Origin: Nocardioides sp. R-C-SC26
GTDB lineage: Bacteria > Actinomycetota > Actinomycetes > Propionibacteriales > Nocardioidaceae
Length of the DNA: 64,000 nucleotides
Direction: 5' to 3'
Assembly (NCBI RefSeq): GCF_021246465.1
Contig: NZ_JAHRHK010000004.1
Location: 1 to 64,000 of the forward strand
Under the pieces are notes generated by a model that was not told the DNA's origin, searched no databases, and saw only the letters and a program-made list of their open reading frames with translations. Below are positions 19,982-29,787 of this stretch, piece by piece. Each line of letters starts with the position of its first letter. Within the stretch, counting starts at the first letter, position 1. Made by a program: the position numbers and the translations under genes.

Positions 19982-21271
19982 TCACCGCTCGAGAGCGAGC
20001 CGCAGCAGGTGCAGGCACTCGGTCGTCGTGCGTCGTCGGATCGCTGCTCGGTCGCCACGAAGCATGAGGCGCCGGGGGAGTGCGCCCTCGCCGTCGACGA
20101 GGCAGACGTGCACGAGCCCGACCGGTTTCTCAGATGTGCCGCCCCCGGGCCCGGCGACACCGGTGATACCGATGCCGTACGTCGTGCCGAGCCTGGCCCG
20201 CGCTCCTTCTGCCATCGCGCGGGCGACCTCGGCGCTGACGGCGCCGTGGGCGTCGAGAAGTTCCGGCGGCACGCCGACCTCGGCGGTCTTCGCGTCGTTC
20301 GCATAGGTGACGAAACCTCCCAGCAGATAGGCCGAGGAGCCTGGGATGTCGGCGATGCGGCTCGCGAGCTGTCCGGCGGTGCACGACTCCGCCGTCGCGA
20401 TCGTCGCCGATCGCGATCGCATGCTCTCGGCGACGACCTCGTCGACCGATGGACCCGTGGAGAAGAGATCCGCACCATAGGCCCGCTGCAGCGTTGCGAC
20501 GAGGTCCTCATAGGCCTGCTCGGCGCCGGGCGCGAAACGTGTCACGATCTCCAGCTCACCCTCGCGCAGACAGGTGGTGATCTCCAGGCCGGCCGCCGCT
20601 GCCTGCCCGTGACGTGATTCGTGAGCACGGAGCACGGCCGCCAGCTCGGACTCCGGCCGCGCCCAGATCCGGACCGTCTTCTCGCTCAACCTCGTCGGGG
20701 AGCCGAGCGCTCGGCGCACGACGTCGGTGTCGCGGGCCTGAGGCCACATCGGTCGAAGCTCACTCGGAGGCCCCGGCAGTACGACGACGGGAGGCGCACC
20801 CGACGCGACCCCTGCGCTCGGGGTGACGACCATGCCCGGAGCCGTGCCGACGGGCTCGAGCACGACCGCGCCGTGGGGCACTCGCGCCTGCTTGCGCACT
20901 CCGTGCGCCACGACGTCCGGTGGCAGCTGCCACCCGCGTCCCGCGGAGAGTTCGTCGACCCGGGCCGCGATCCGGCGCTCCCATGCATGGTCGAGTCGGA
21001 GTTCGCACCCGAGCACCTCGGCGACGACGTCCACGGTGAGGTCGTCCGCGGTCGGGCCGAGGCCCCCCGTGGTGATCACGAGATCGTGGTCGGAGGAGAG
21101 GTAGCGCAGGGCGGACGCGAGGTCGTCACGGCGATCTCCGACCACCACGATGCGACCCACGTCGACACCCTCGCGCCGCAGCTCCTCGGCCAGCCACGGC
21201 CCGTTGGCATCGGTCACCCGGCCGGTGAGCACCTCGGTGCCGGTGACCACGATGCCGGCGCGCGTCGTCAT
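19982..21271 (-). CDS. cinA: CinA family protein: MoCF-like domain plus NMN amidohydrolase domain
   Basis: The 429-residue protein has the two CinA domains. The N-terminal molybdopterin-binding-like/ADP-ribose pyrophosphatase domain shows GTEVLTGRVTDANGPWLAEEL and TTGGLGPTADDLT. The C-terminal nicotinamide mononucleotide deamidase domain shows TAESCTAGQLASRI, AYLLGGFVTYANDAK and GIGITGVAGPGGGT. It is thought to clean up and recycle pyridine nucleotides; a competence role is known in some bacteria only. TAGTGT lies 6 bases upstream of the ATG. No recA follows, unlike many cinA loci. Confidence 0.95.
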   Translation of the reverse strand: MTTRAGIVVTGTEVLTGRVTDANGPWLAEELRREGVDVGRIVVVGDRRDDLASALRYLSSDHDLVITTGGLGPTADDLTVDVVAEVLGCELRLDHAWERRIAARVDELSAGRGWQLPPDVVAHGVRKQARVPHGAVVLEPVGTAPGMVVTPSAGVASGAPPVVVLPGPPSELRPMWPQARDTDVVRRALGSPTRLSEKTVRIWARPESELAAVLRAHESRHGQAAAAGLEITTCLREGELEIVTRFAPGAEQAYEDLVATLQRAYGADLFSTGPSVDEVVAESMRSRSATIATAESCTAGQLASRIADIPGSSAYLLGGFVTYANDAKTAEVGVPPELLDAHGAVSAEVARAMAEGARARLGTTYGIGITGVAGPGGGTSEKPVGLVHVCLVDGEGALPRRLMLRGDRAAIRRRTTTECLHLLRLALER

Positions 21272-21277
21272 GTGACG

Positions 21278-21283
21278 ACACTA
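21278..21283 (-). promoter_or_regulatory. -10 element (TAGTGT) for leaderless cinA
   Basis: TAGTGT is six bases before the cinA ATG on the minus strand. The leader space (GTGACG on the plus strand) has no ribosome-binding site. Confidence 0.5.
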
Positions 21284-21329
21284 GCCAGCGCCTGTGTCCC
21301 CGGCCCGGCGCGTGCACCAGACTGGACCG

Positions 21330-21956
21330 ATGCACGCCGAGCCCGGAACCACGCCGACGGACTACCTGGAGGGGGACGAGGTCGTCGATGTCGATCACCC
21401 CCGGGTCCGCGCCCTCGGCGCGGAACTGCGACGGCAGCATGCGGACGACATCGGGTTCGCGGCCGCCGCCTTCGTCTGGGTCCGTGACGAGGTGCAGCAC
21501 TCCTTCGACGCCGGCGACGGCACGGTGACGCTCACGGCCGGCGAGGTGCTGCACGCGCGCCGTGGGCTCTGCTACGCCAAGTCGCATCTGCTGGCGGCGA
21601 TCCTGCGTGGTCAAGGAGTCCCGACAGCGCTCTGTTATCAGCGTCTGCGTGACGACGACCTCGGCGAGGACGGCTTCGTCGTCCACGGTCTGGTTGCGCT
21701 GCACCTGAAAGGGCGCTGGCACCGCCAGGATCCGCGGGGCAACAGGCCTGGCGTGGACGCCCAGTTCTCACTGGGGGCAGAGCGCTTGGCATGGTCGGTC
21801 GACCCGGCTCTGGGGGAGCGGGACTACGCCCGCCTGCACCGCCGCCCGGCGCGCGCCGTCGTCGAGGCGCTGCGAGCGGCCGACGACATGCTCACCTGCG
21901 CGTTGCCCTCGGCGCTGGATGACCCGCCGCTGGTCCAGACGAGCCAGCGAGGCTGA
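21330..21956 (+). CDS. Transglutaminase-like cysteine protease-fold protein
   Basis: This 208-residue protein carries a transglutaminase-like catalytic arrangement: Cys in RRGLCYAKSHLLAAILR, His in FVVHGLVALHL and Asp in RWHRQDPRGN. Bacterial members of this small single-domain class are usually uncharacterised hydrolases or amidases. No signal peptide or membrane segment is seen. The ATG at 21330 follows CAGACT by six bases, close to the leaderless -10 pattern, and is divergent from cinA. Its partner or substrate is not indicated by the neighbourhood. Confidence 0.8.
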   Translation: MHAEPGTTPTDYLEGDEVVDVDHPRVRALGAELRRQHADDIGFAAAAFVWVRDEVQHSFDAGDGTVTLTAGEVLHARRGLCYAKSHLLAAILRGQGVPTALCYQRLRDDDLGEDGFVVHGLVALHLKGRWHRQDPRGNRPGVDAQFSLGAERLAWSVDPALGERDYARLHRRPARAVVEALRAADDMLTCALPSALDDPPLVQTSQRG

Positions 21957-22087
21957 TGCCGCAGTGACAGGCGCCGTCCCAGCCTGAGGCGGTGCCGGTG
22001 CCGCCTGGAACGACCGGTGACGGTCGAGGTAATCGACCGATGCTCGGGGGCGTCCGCGCATCCGAGGCTGCCCTCGCCTGACGGGAA

Positions 22088-22100
22088 TGACATAATGTCA
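22088..22100. promoter_or_regulatory. Orphan palindrome TGACAT-A-ATGTCA
   Basis: A perfect 6-bp inverted repeat around one central A lies in the 202-bp gap between the transglutaminase-like gene and the vapC stop. It is AT-richer than its surroundings and looks like an operator, but no start codon of a convincing gene lies next to it. The rest of the gap holds nothing I can support. Confidence 0.3.
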
Positions 22101-22158
22101 CTTATCGGCACTCTGTCGAGACGTGAGTCGCACGATGCCCCAGGGCTGTACGTGCGTC

Positions 22159-22557
22159 TCAGATCGCGTGAGGGATGTCGGTCTTGGCGAAATCGTCGCC
22201 TTTGAAGAGCAAAGGTGCTCCCGCGATCTTGGCGACCGCGTAGGCGAAGCAGTCGCCGAGGTTGAGCGCCGCCGGATGGCGACCCTTGCCGAACCGCTGC
22301 CAGGCGCCGACGGCGACCGACGCCGCGTCACTGTCGACTGCCACTACCTCGACACCGATCTGGTCGAGAAGGAGTCGCAGGTCCTGGGTCGCCGCTGGTC
22401 CCTGCTTCGCCTCGACCACGATCCCTGCCTCGACCAACGTCGCGGCACTGACCAGGCAGTCACCCGCGTTGGCCAGCATCGCCGTGACGAAGCGCGTCGC
22501 GTCGGGCTCGCCGAAGACGACGGCCGCAATCGCCGAGGTGTCGAGAGCGATCGTCAT
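22159..22557 (-). CDS. vapC: VapC-type PIN-domain ribonuclease toxin
   Basis: The 132-residue product is a PIN-domain RNase. Its acidic metal-binding residues sit in IALDTSAIAAV (Asp6), in VEAGIVVE (Glu) and in NLGDCFAYAVAK (Asp), ending with PLLFKGDDFAKTDI, the usual C-terminal signature. When free of antitoxin it should cleave specific RNAs and halt growth. It lies directly after vapB, with 3 bases between the vapB stop and its ATG. VapC proteins of this length and motif set are common in Mycobacterium and other actinobacteria. Confidence 0.93.
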   Translation of the reverse strand: MTIALDTSAIAAVVFGEPDATRFVTAMLANAGDCLVSAATLVEAGIVVEAKQGPAATQDLRLLLDQIGVEVVAVDSDAASVAVGAWQRFGKGRHPAALNLGDCFAYAVAKIAGAPLLFKGDDFAKTDIPHAI

Positions 22558-22560
22558 CGT

Positions 22561-22815
22561 TCAGGCCGGCAGGCCGTGCTCGTCGTACCCGATGACGTCG
22601 TCGGCGGCGCGATCGTCGACCATCGCCCGAGCCCTGCCCCGGGCGACGATGGCATCCAGCGTGGCGCCCTGAGCCGCAGTGTCACGGCGCGCGCGGACGC
22701 GTGCGAGGCGTTCGGAGAAGGCGACGCGAGCGGCCACGGTGATCGACTCCCCCGTGGCCTCAGCCAACTCACGCGCGAGGCGGTCGGTCTCGGGGTCCTT
22801 GATGTTCAGCGCCAC
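22561..22815 (-). CDS. vapB: VapB-type antitoxin (Rv0623-like)
   Basis: This 84-residue antitoxin starts ALNIKDPETDRLARELAEATGESIT, the signature of the Rv0623/PSK transcription-factor family, a ribbon-helix-helix-type DNA-binding domain. The C-terminal half is Ala/Arg/Asp-rich and should wrap the PIN toxin. It should neutralise VapC and repress its own operon. The GTG at 22815 has TAGGCT six bases upstream, and two near-identical direct repeats cover the promoter. It is divergent from a GNAT gene across a 72-bp gap. Confidence 0.9.
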   Translation of the reverse strand: MALNIKDPETDRLARELAEATGESITVAARVAFSERLARVRARRDTAAQGATLDAIVARGRARAMVDDRAADDVIGYDEHGLPA

Positions 22816-22820
22816 TGTTC

Positions 22821-22858
22821 CAGCCTATCAGGAAGAAAGCAGCCTCGTTAGGAAGAAA
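22821..22858 (-). promoter_or_regulatory. vapBC promoter with tandem operator repeats
   Basis: On the plus strand CAGCCT-ATCA-GGAAGAAA (22821-22838) is repeated as CAGCCT-CGTTA-GGAAGAAA (22840-22858), about two helical turns apart. The -10 TAGGCT of leaderless vapB (22822-22827, minus strand) lies inside the first copy. The arrangement suits cooperative binding of VapBC dimers for autorepression. It could also affect the divergent GNAT gene. Confidence 0.6.
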
Positions 22859-22887
22859 CGTCCGTGCTGTCGGAGAACGGGTGCACC

Positions 22888-23481
22888 ATGGGCGTCATGG
22901 CCTTCTCGGTGCACCCGGCGACGTCGGAGCGTTTCGACGACCTGGCCGACGTCATCAACCCGAATCGTCGTGCCACGCACTGCTGGTGCCTCTCCCACCG
23001 GCTCACGGCGAAACAGATCGCCGCGTTTCCTGATCGCGAGTCTGCGGCGCGCGATCTGGCGACGCGCCCGAACCCGGCGGGGGTGCTGCTCTACGACGAC
23101 GAGCTGCCCGTCGGATGGTGCAGCATCACGCCGCGGTCGGAGAACCCGCGACTGAGCGCATCTCGATTGATCCGTCCGATCGACGAACAGGACGTGTGGA
23201 GCATCATCTGCGTCGTCGTGCGTGGCGGGCACCGGCGCCGTGGACTGTCGACGCCGCTCATCGACGGGGCCGTCGAGCACGCCTTCGCGCACGGGGCGCC
23301 GGCGGTCGAGGCGTACCCGGTCGACAACGACGCGGCGGACGGCACGTCCCGGATCGACACGACGATGGCGTTCGTCGGCACCCGCTCGATGTTCGAGCAG
23401 GCCGGCTTCGAGCAGGTCGGCACCACCGACGCGAAGGGAAGCGGTCTCCCCCGCATCGTGATGCGACGCACTCCGTCCTGA
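22888..23481 (+). CDS. GNAT-family N-acetyltransferase
   Basis: The 197-residue protein shows the acetyl-CoA-binding beta4-alpha3 segment ICVVVRGGHRRRGLSTPLIDGAVEHA (RxxGxG/A-like motif), followed by VEAYPVDND and a C-terminal FEQAGFEQVGTTDAKG strand typical of GNATs. The early CWCLSHRLT segment is found in a subgroup of uncharacterised actinobacterial GNATs. Its substrate is unknown. Start choice is uncertain: GTG 22864, ATG 22888 and ATG 22897 are in frame, and none has a clear ribosome-binding site. Its upstream region is the vapB operator, so the toxin-antitoxin pair may affect it. Confidence 0.8.
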   Translation: MGVMAFSVHPATSERFDDLADVINPNRRATHCWCLSHRLTAKQIAAFPDRESAARDLATRPNPAGVLLYDDELPVGWCSITPRSENPRLSASRLIRPIDEQDVWSIICVVVRGGHRRRGLSTPLIDGAVEHAFAHGAPAVEAYPVDNDAADGTSRIDTTMAFVGTRSMFEQAGFEQVGTTDAKGSGLPRIVMRRTPS

Positions 23482-23517
23482 ATCCGGCGTCGAGCCGACC
23501 CGCTATCCGGCGTCGAG
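23482..23517. repeat. 13-bp direct repeat at the aldo/keto reductase 3' end
   Basis: ATCCGGCGTCGAG occurs at 23482-23494 and 23505-23517. The second copy encodes the last residues and stop of the reductase gene; the first lies just beyond it, next to the GNAT stop. It looks like a short duplication of the gene end. Confidence 0.5.
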
Positions 23518-24384
23518 GCGCGCCAGTTCGGCGTCGGTGAGCACCAGGTCGGCCGCTGCGGCCGAGTCCTGGATCGACGACGGCCGCTTGGCTCCGGGGA
23601 TCGGGATCACCGTGGGTCCCTGCGCGAGCTCCCACGCGAGCGCGACCTGCTGCGGTGAGACGCCGTGGTCGGCCGCGATCTCGGCGAATGCCGGGTGCTG
23701 CTCCCCCAGCGTTTTCGCATCGCCCAGACCGCCGAGTGGGCTCCACGGGAGGAATGCGAGCCCGAGTTCGGTGCACACGTCGATCTCGGGTGCGCTGGAG
23801 CGGAAGGCCGGGGAGAACTGGTTCTGCACGCTCACCAACGCCTCACCGAGGACGTCGTGCGCCAGCCGGATCTGGCCGGGATCGGCATTCGACAGCCCGA
23901 TCATGCGGACCTTGCCCGCCTGGTGAATCTCCTTCAACGTCGTGAGAACCTGCTCGTAGGGCACGGCCGGGTCAGGCCGATGGTGCTGCCACAGATCCAG
24001 GACGTCGACGCCGAGGCGCTCCCGACTCGCATCGACCGCCGCCCGCAGGTGAGGGGCTGAGGAGTCGACATCCCAGCCGCCCCCGTCGGTACGGACGTGC
24101 CCCGCCTTGGTCGCCAGGAACACCTGGCCTCGGACTCCGAGCTCGTCGAGCAGCGAGGCGACCAGCTGCTCGTTGTCGCCTTGCGCTCCGCGCCCGAGCG
24201 ACTCCGAGCCGTAGGCGTCGGCGGTGTCGAAGAGCGTGACCCCCGCGTCGAGGGCGGCCCGCACCGTGTCGAGCAGCTGCGCTCGCGGCTGGGGCTCGCT
24301 CTGGCTGAACGTCATCAACCCAAGGCCGATCGCGCCCACCTCGACGCGTCCGACGGTCTCGTTCCCGATCGTGCGTGTGTGCAT
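23503..24384 (-). CDS. Aldo/keto reductase
   Basis: This 293-residue (beta/alpha)8 oxidoreductase has the Asp-Tyr-Lys-His tetrad: DTADAYG, LATKAG, and His in LWQHHRPDP. It also has the C-terminal NADPH-binding block [19 protein letters not shown]. Such enzymes reduce aldehydes or ketones with NADPH; the substrate is unknown. The ATG follows a good ribosome-binding site (GGAGGG), so unlike many neighbours this gene has a leader. Transcription runs away from the UvrA-like gene side toward the convergent GNAT. It is a stand-alone unit. Confidence 0.92.
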   Translation of the reverse strand: MHTRTIGNETVGRVEVGAIGLGLMTFSQSEPQPRAQLLDTVRAALDAGVTLFDTADAYGSESLGRGAQGDNEQLVASLLDELGVRGQVFLATKAGHVRTDGGGWDVDSSAPHLRAAVDASRERLGVDVLDLWQHHRPDPAVPYEQVLTTLKEIHQAGKVRMIGLSNADPGQIRLAHDVLGEALVSVQNQFSPAFRSSAPEIDVCTELGLAFLPWSPLGGLGDAKTLGEQHPAFAEIAADHGVSPQQVALAWELAQGPTVIPIPGAKRPSSIQDSAAAADLVLTDAELARLDAG

Positions 24385-24419
24385 CCCTCCTGTCTACCTC
24401 GCCGGACCAGCGGAGGGCC

Positions 24420-26795
<2,376 letters not shown>

Positions 26796-26928
26796 AGGGT
26801 TCCCGTCTCGTCGAGGTCACCGGAGTGTGCGGTCCGGCGCGGCGACACTAGCGTCGCCGGAGGATCGACCGTCGCAACCCGGCGAACTCATCGCCGACGC
26901 CCGCGCTCCTGGTCGTGGTCGCGTCACC

Positions 26929-26934
26929 TACGGT
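26929..26934 (+). promoter_or_regulatory. -10 element (TACGGT) for thioesterase gene
   Basis: TACGGT lies seven bases before GTG 26942. This supports that codon as the start rather than GTG 26915 or GTG 26936. Confidence 0.45.
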
Positions 26935-26941
26935 CGTGTCC

Positions 26942-27823
26942 GTGACCACCGAAGTCTTCGAGCTCGACCGCGCGATCGCCCTGACCGACCACGACGGGCG
27001 ACGCACGCTGACGCTCACCGCCGACTGGAACACTCCCAACGGGACTGCCAACGGTGGGTACGTCCTGGCCGTCCTCCTGAGGGGCGTGCTCGACCACGCC
27101 GAACAGGCGGGCCCGATGCACCCCGACCCGCTCACGGCGTCGATCAGCTACCTCAAGCCGCCGACCCCCGGTCCCGCCGAGGTGGCGGTCACCACGGTCC
27201 GCTCCGGGCGACGGATCTCGGTCCACGAGGTCCGGCTCCTGCAGGCCGACGACGTCGTGGTGCACGGCGTCATCAGCCTGCACGACGCAGCGAAGACGGG
27301 CGAGCACCAGCACACACCGCAGGCCGCACCGCCGTTCCCGCCGCCGGCGGAGTGCCGCAGCCTGACCGGCGTCATTCCGGTGGAGTTCGCGCCCATCTCG
27401 GGCCGTTACGAGACGCGCATCGCGGCGATGCCGGGCTGGCTCGCGGGCACGCCCGCCGGCACCAGCGACCAGGTTCTCTGGATCCGGCCGGTCGACGGGC
27501 GTCCGATCGACTCGCTCGCCGCCGGCGCGATCGTGGATGCCTATCCGCCGGTGACCGCCGATCTCGGATGGCTGGCCTCGGCCACGGTGCAGCTCACCGT
27601 GCACTTCCGCCGTCGGGCGATGACGGGCTGGGCGCTGATGCACGTGAGTACACGGCACGTGATCGACGGCTACCACGACGAGGAGGTCGAGCTCTGGGAT
27701 GCCGAGGGGCGGCTGATCGCGACCAGTCGACAGTTGGCGATCCTCTCCGGCCAGGCGACACCTGCCGCCGGCGTGGGTTCGGCCGGCGAGTCGGCGTCGG
27801 TCGATCAACCCTCCCAGGGGTAG
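26942..27823 (+). CDS. Double hot-dog acyl-CoA thioesterase family protein
   Basis: This 293-residue protein resembles the TesB-like thioesterase superfamily. The N-terminal hot-dog has DWNTPNGTANGGYVLAVLLRGV, followed by PLTASISYLKPPTPGPAEVAV. The second hot-dog ends with LTVHFRRRAMTGWALMHVSTRHVIDGYHDEEVELWDAEGRLIATSRQLAIL, a pattern shared by acyl-CoA thioesterases. It should hydrolyse acyl-CoA; chain preference is not evident. Its 3' end overlaps the convergent membrane-protein gene by 19 bases. Confidence 0.85.
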   Translation: MTTEVFELDRAIALTDHDGRRTLTLTADWNTPNGTANGGYVLAVLLRGVLDHAEQAGPMHPDPLTASISYLKPPTPGPAEVAVTTVRSGRRISVHEVRLLQADDVVVHGVISLHDAAKTGEHQHTPQAAPPFPPPAECRSLTGVIPVEFAPISGRYETRIAAMPGWLAGTPAGTSDQVLWIRPVDGRPIDSLAAGAIVDAYPPVTADLGWLASATVQLTVHFRRRAMTGWALMHVSTRHVIDGYHDEEVELWDAEGRLIATSRQLAILSGQATPAAGVGSAGESASVDQPSQG

Positions 27824-28275
27824 CCGCGCTCCTGGAAGGCGGCGGCGAGGGTCGATCGCTTGACGTCCACGGGCTTGTCGAAGAGCACGCGTCCCTGGTG
27901 CCCGTCGATCACGATCCGCTTGCGCTCGGCGTGGATCCCGACGATCTGGGTGCGTTCCAGACGTCGTCGGTCCCGGCCGCGCACGATGAACAGCGCGTCG
28001 TCGGCCACCTCGATCGCGTACTCGTTGTCGATCACGACGGCAGCGGCCACCGCACCGACCACCAGACCACCCACGGGCCGGGCGATCCACGACCACCACT
28101 GGTCGAATCCGCCGAGCCATGCGAGCACGTCACCGAACGGCAGAACGGGCACGTCGGCCAGCCAGCGCGCCAGTAACGGCGCGATCAGGCCCAATGCGGT
28201 TCCGCCTCCGGCGAACAGGACGTAGACCCAGATGCGATCCTCGCGCGTCATCCCGAGCCGCGTCGTCTCTTCCAT
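27805..28275 (-). CDS. YqeB-like small membrane protein
   Basis: The 156-residue protein has an N-terminal hydrophobic segment (VYVLFAGGGTALGLIAPLLARWL), a second one (ARPVGGLVVGAVAAAVVI), and then a cytoplasmic PH-like beta domain, EYAIEVADDALFIVRGRDRRRLERTQIVGIHAERKR... The layout matches proteins annotated YqeB family in actinobacteria; function is unknown. A longer open frame extends to 28968, but ATG 28275 places the first membrane segment near the N terminus. It is convergent with the thioesterase, and the stops overlap. Confidence 0.7.
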   Translation of the reverse strand: MEETTRLGMTREDRIWVYVLFAGGGTALGLIAPLLARWLADVPVLPFGDVLAWLGGFDQWWSWIARPVGGLVVGAVAAAVVIDNEYAIEVADDALFIVRGRDRRRLERTQIVGIHAERKRIVIDGHQGRVLFDKPVDVKRSTLAAAFQERGYPWEG

Positions 28276-28345
28276 GCCATCCAGCCTGCGGTGGGCCGAG
28301 CGACGCCGCATCGGACCGCGGTCTACCCGAGCCCCCGACGAAAGT

Positions 28346-28372
28346 AGCGCGCGTCGGTGCGTGGCGCGCGCT
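28346..28372. repeat. Stem-loop in the YqeB/Cys-rich gene gap
   Basis: AGCGCGCG (28346-28353) and CGCGCGCT (28365-28372) form a perfect 8-bp stem with an 11-base loop in the 215-bp divergent gap. It could be regulatory or simply GC-rich chance. Nothing else is recognised in the gap. Confidence 0.3.
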
Positions 28373-28490
28373 TCGCGAGGACGCTCGGCCAGACCTGATG
28401 GCCCGATGTGACCAGACCGCCTCAGATCGGGCCCGAAGCCGGTCGAACGGTCGCAGTATCGAGTGAACCGACCGACTCCGAGGACTCGCC

Positions 28491-28640
28491 ATGTACGACA
28501 CGATCGAGCAACTGCAGACCAGCCACCACCTCTCCCACGACAGGCTGTGCGTGCACTGCGGTCACGCCATGCACACCTACCTCGCGTGCTCGGACGCCTG
28601 CGACTGCCGGACGACGGCCCAGGGGCTGCTCGCCGGATGA
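28491..28640 (+). CDS. Cys-rich 49-residue protein, putative small zinc-binding
   Basis: This short frame begins MYDTIEQLQ and contains CVHCGHAMH and then CSDACDC. That gives five cysteines and several histidines in 49 residues, arranged as CxxC...CxxxCxC, a plausible treble-clef or knuckle for zinc. A GAGG ribosome-binding site lies about 8 bases before the ATG. Codon third positions are mostly G/C, as in neighbouring genes. It is divergent from the YqeB-like gene and convergent with the alcohol dehydrogenase, 21 bases away. No family is recognised; the coding call rests on the motif spacing, codon use and the ribosome-binding site. Confidence 0.55.
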   Translation: MYDTIEQLQTSHHLSHDRLCVHCGHAMHTYLACSDACDCRTTAQGLLAG

Positions 28641-28661
28641 CCCGCCTCGGGCGAGCGCGGT

Positions 28662-29675
28662 TCAGGGCTCCAGGAGCACCTTGATTGCCCGCCGCTCGTC
28701 CATCGCTCGATAGCCCTCCGCTGCCTCGCTCATCGGCAGCGTGAGATCGAAGACCTGACCGGGGTCGATCCGCCCCGCGGTCACCAGGTCGAGCAGTTCG
28801 GGCAGGTAGCGACGCACCGGCGCCATGCCTCCGCGCAGTCCGACGTTCTTCTGGAACATCCGGCGCACCGGCAACTCCACGCCGTGGGGCACGCCGACGA
28901 ATCCGACCATCGACCCCGGTCGAGCGACCGCGAACGCCGTACCCATCGCGTCGTCGGTGCCGACGCACTCCAACACGGCGTCCGCTCCTACTCCCCCGGT
29001 GATCTCCTTGACCGCCGCCGCGCCCTCGCGACCGCGCTCGGCGACGATGTGGGTTGCGCCGAAAGAGCGGGCGATCTGCTGGCGCGACTCATGGCGCGAC
29101 ATCGCGATGATCGTCTCGGCGCCCATCGCCGACGCGGCCAGGACGCCGCAGAGTCCGACCGCGCCGTCGCCCACGACGACGACGGAGCCGCCCGGCCGGA
29201 CGTCGGCTGAGACGGCGGCGTGCCACCCCGTCGGCATCACGTCGGAGAGCGCGAGCAGCGAGGGGATCATCGATGCCTCGGGAGTTCCGTCGGTCTTCAC
29301 CAGGCTGCCATCGGCCTGGGTCACCCGGGCGTACTCCCCCTGGCCGCTCGTGGTCATGCCGAGATTCACGCAGGCGGACTGGACGCCAGCGCGACAGTGG
29401 GCGCAGGTGTTGTCGCAGTGGTCGAACGGCACCACCACGAAGTCGCCCACGGTGAACTGGGACACCTCGGAACCGATCTCCTCCACGATGCCGACGCACT
29501 CGTGTCCGATCGTGCCCGGGGTGACGTCGTTCTCCCCGCGGTAGGGCCACAGGTCGGAGCCGCAGATACAGCCGGCCACGACCTTCACGATGGCGTCGGT
29601 GGGTGCCTCGATCCGAGGATCCGGCACCTCCTCGAAACGGATGTCGCCCGGGGCATGGATCATCGTCGCGCGCAT
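28662..29675 (-). CDS. Zinc-dependent alcohol dehydrogenase family protein
   Basis: This medium-chain dehydrogenase has catalytic-zinc ligands in CICGSDL and GHECVG, and a structural-zinc-like cluster reduced to three visible cysteines (CDNTCAHCRAG...C). The Rossmann motif VVGDGAVGL follows. It should oxidise an alcohol or reduce an aldehyde or ketone with NAD(P). From the ATG at 29675 it is 337 residues and starts RATMIHAPGDIRFEEVPDP, as family members do. The ATG three codons earlier (29684) is possible. It is divergent from the HTH-MurA gene, so the regulator site there could in principle affect it. Confidence 0.9.
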   Translation of the reverse strand: MRATMIHAPGDIRFEEVPDPRIEAPTDAIVKVVAGCICGSDLWPYRGENDVTPGTIGHECVGIVEEIGSEVSQFTVGDFVVVPFDHCDNTCAHCRAGVQSACVNLGMTTSGQGEYARVTQADGSLVKTDGTPEASMIPSLLALSDVMPTGWHAAVSADVRPGGSVVVVGDGAVGLCGVLAASAMGAETIIAMSRHESRQQIARSFGATHIVAERGREGAAAVKEITGGVGADAVLECVGTDDAMGTAFAVARPGSMVGFVGVPHGVELPVRRMFQKNVGLRGGMAPVRRYLPELLDLVTAGRIDPGQVFDLTLPMSEAAEGYRAMDERRAIKVLLEP

Positions 29676-29755
29676 GCTCCCCATCCAAGCAGGCCTCTCG
29701 GCGGAAGGCGTCCGACCGCTCCGACCGCCGTACGACTCACCCAGGCAGCCCTGTG

Positions 29756-29774
29756 CTCATATCTCACATATGAG
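29756..29774 (+). promoter_or_regulatory. Inverted-repeat operator in front of the HTH-MurA gene
   Basis: CTCATAT-CTCAC-ATATGAG is a perfect 7-bp inverted repeat with a 5-base spacer, markedly AT-rich for this genome. It lies directly upstream of the -10 TACCGT of the gene that encodes an XRE-type DNA-binding domain. An autoregulatory operator is the natural reading, but binding is inferred. Confidence 0.6.
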
Positions 29775-29775
29775 T

Positions 29776-29781
29776 TACCGT
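29776..29781 (+). promoter_or_regulatory. -10 element (TACCGT) for HTH-MurA gene
   Basis: TACCGT lies six bases before ATG 29788. The spacer GACGGA might also act as a weak ribosome-binding site. Confidence 0.45.
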
Positions 29782-29787
29782 GACGGA

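Noticed and set aside
22096..22205. Short plus-strand frame after the orphan palindrome
   Set aside because: It overlaps the vapC 3' end, has no ribosome-binding site and an Arg-rich random-looking product.
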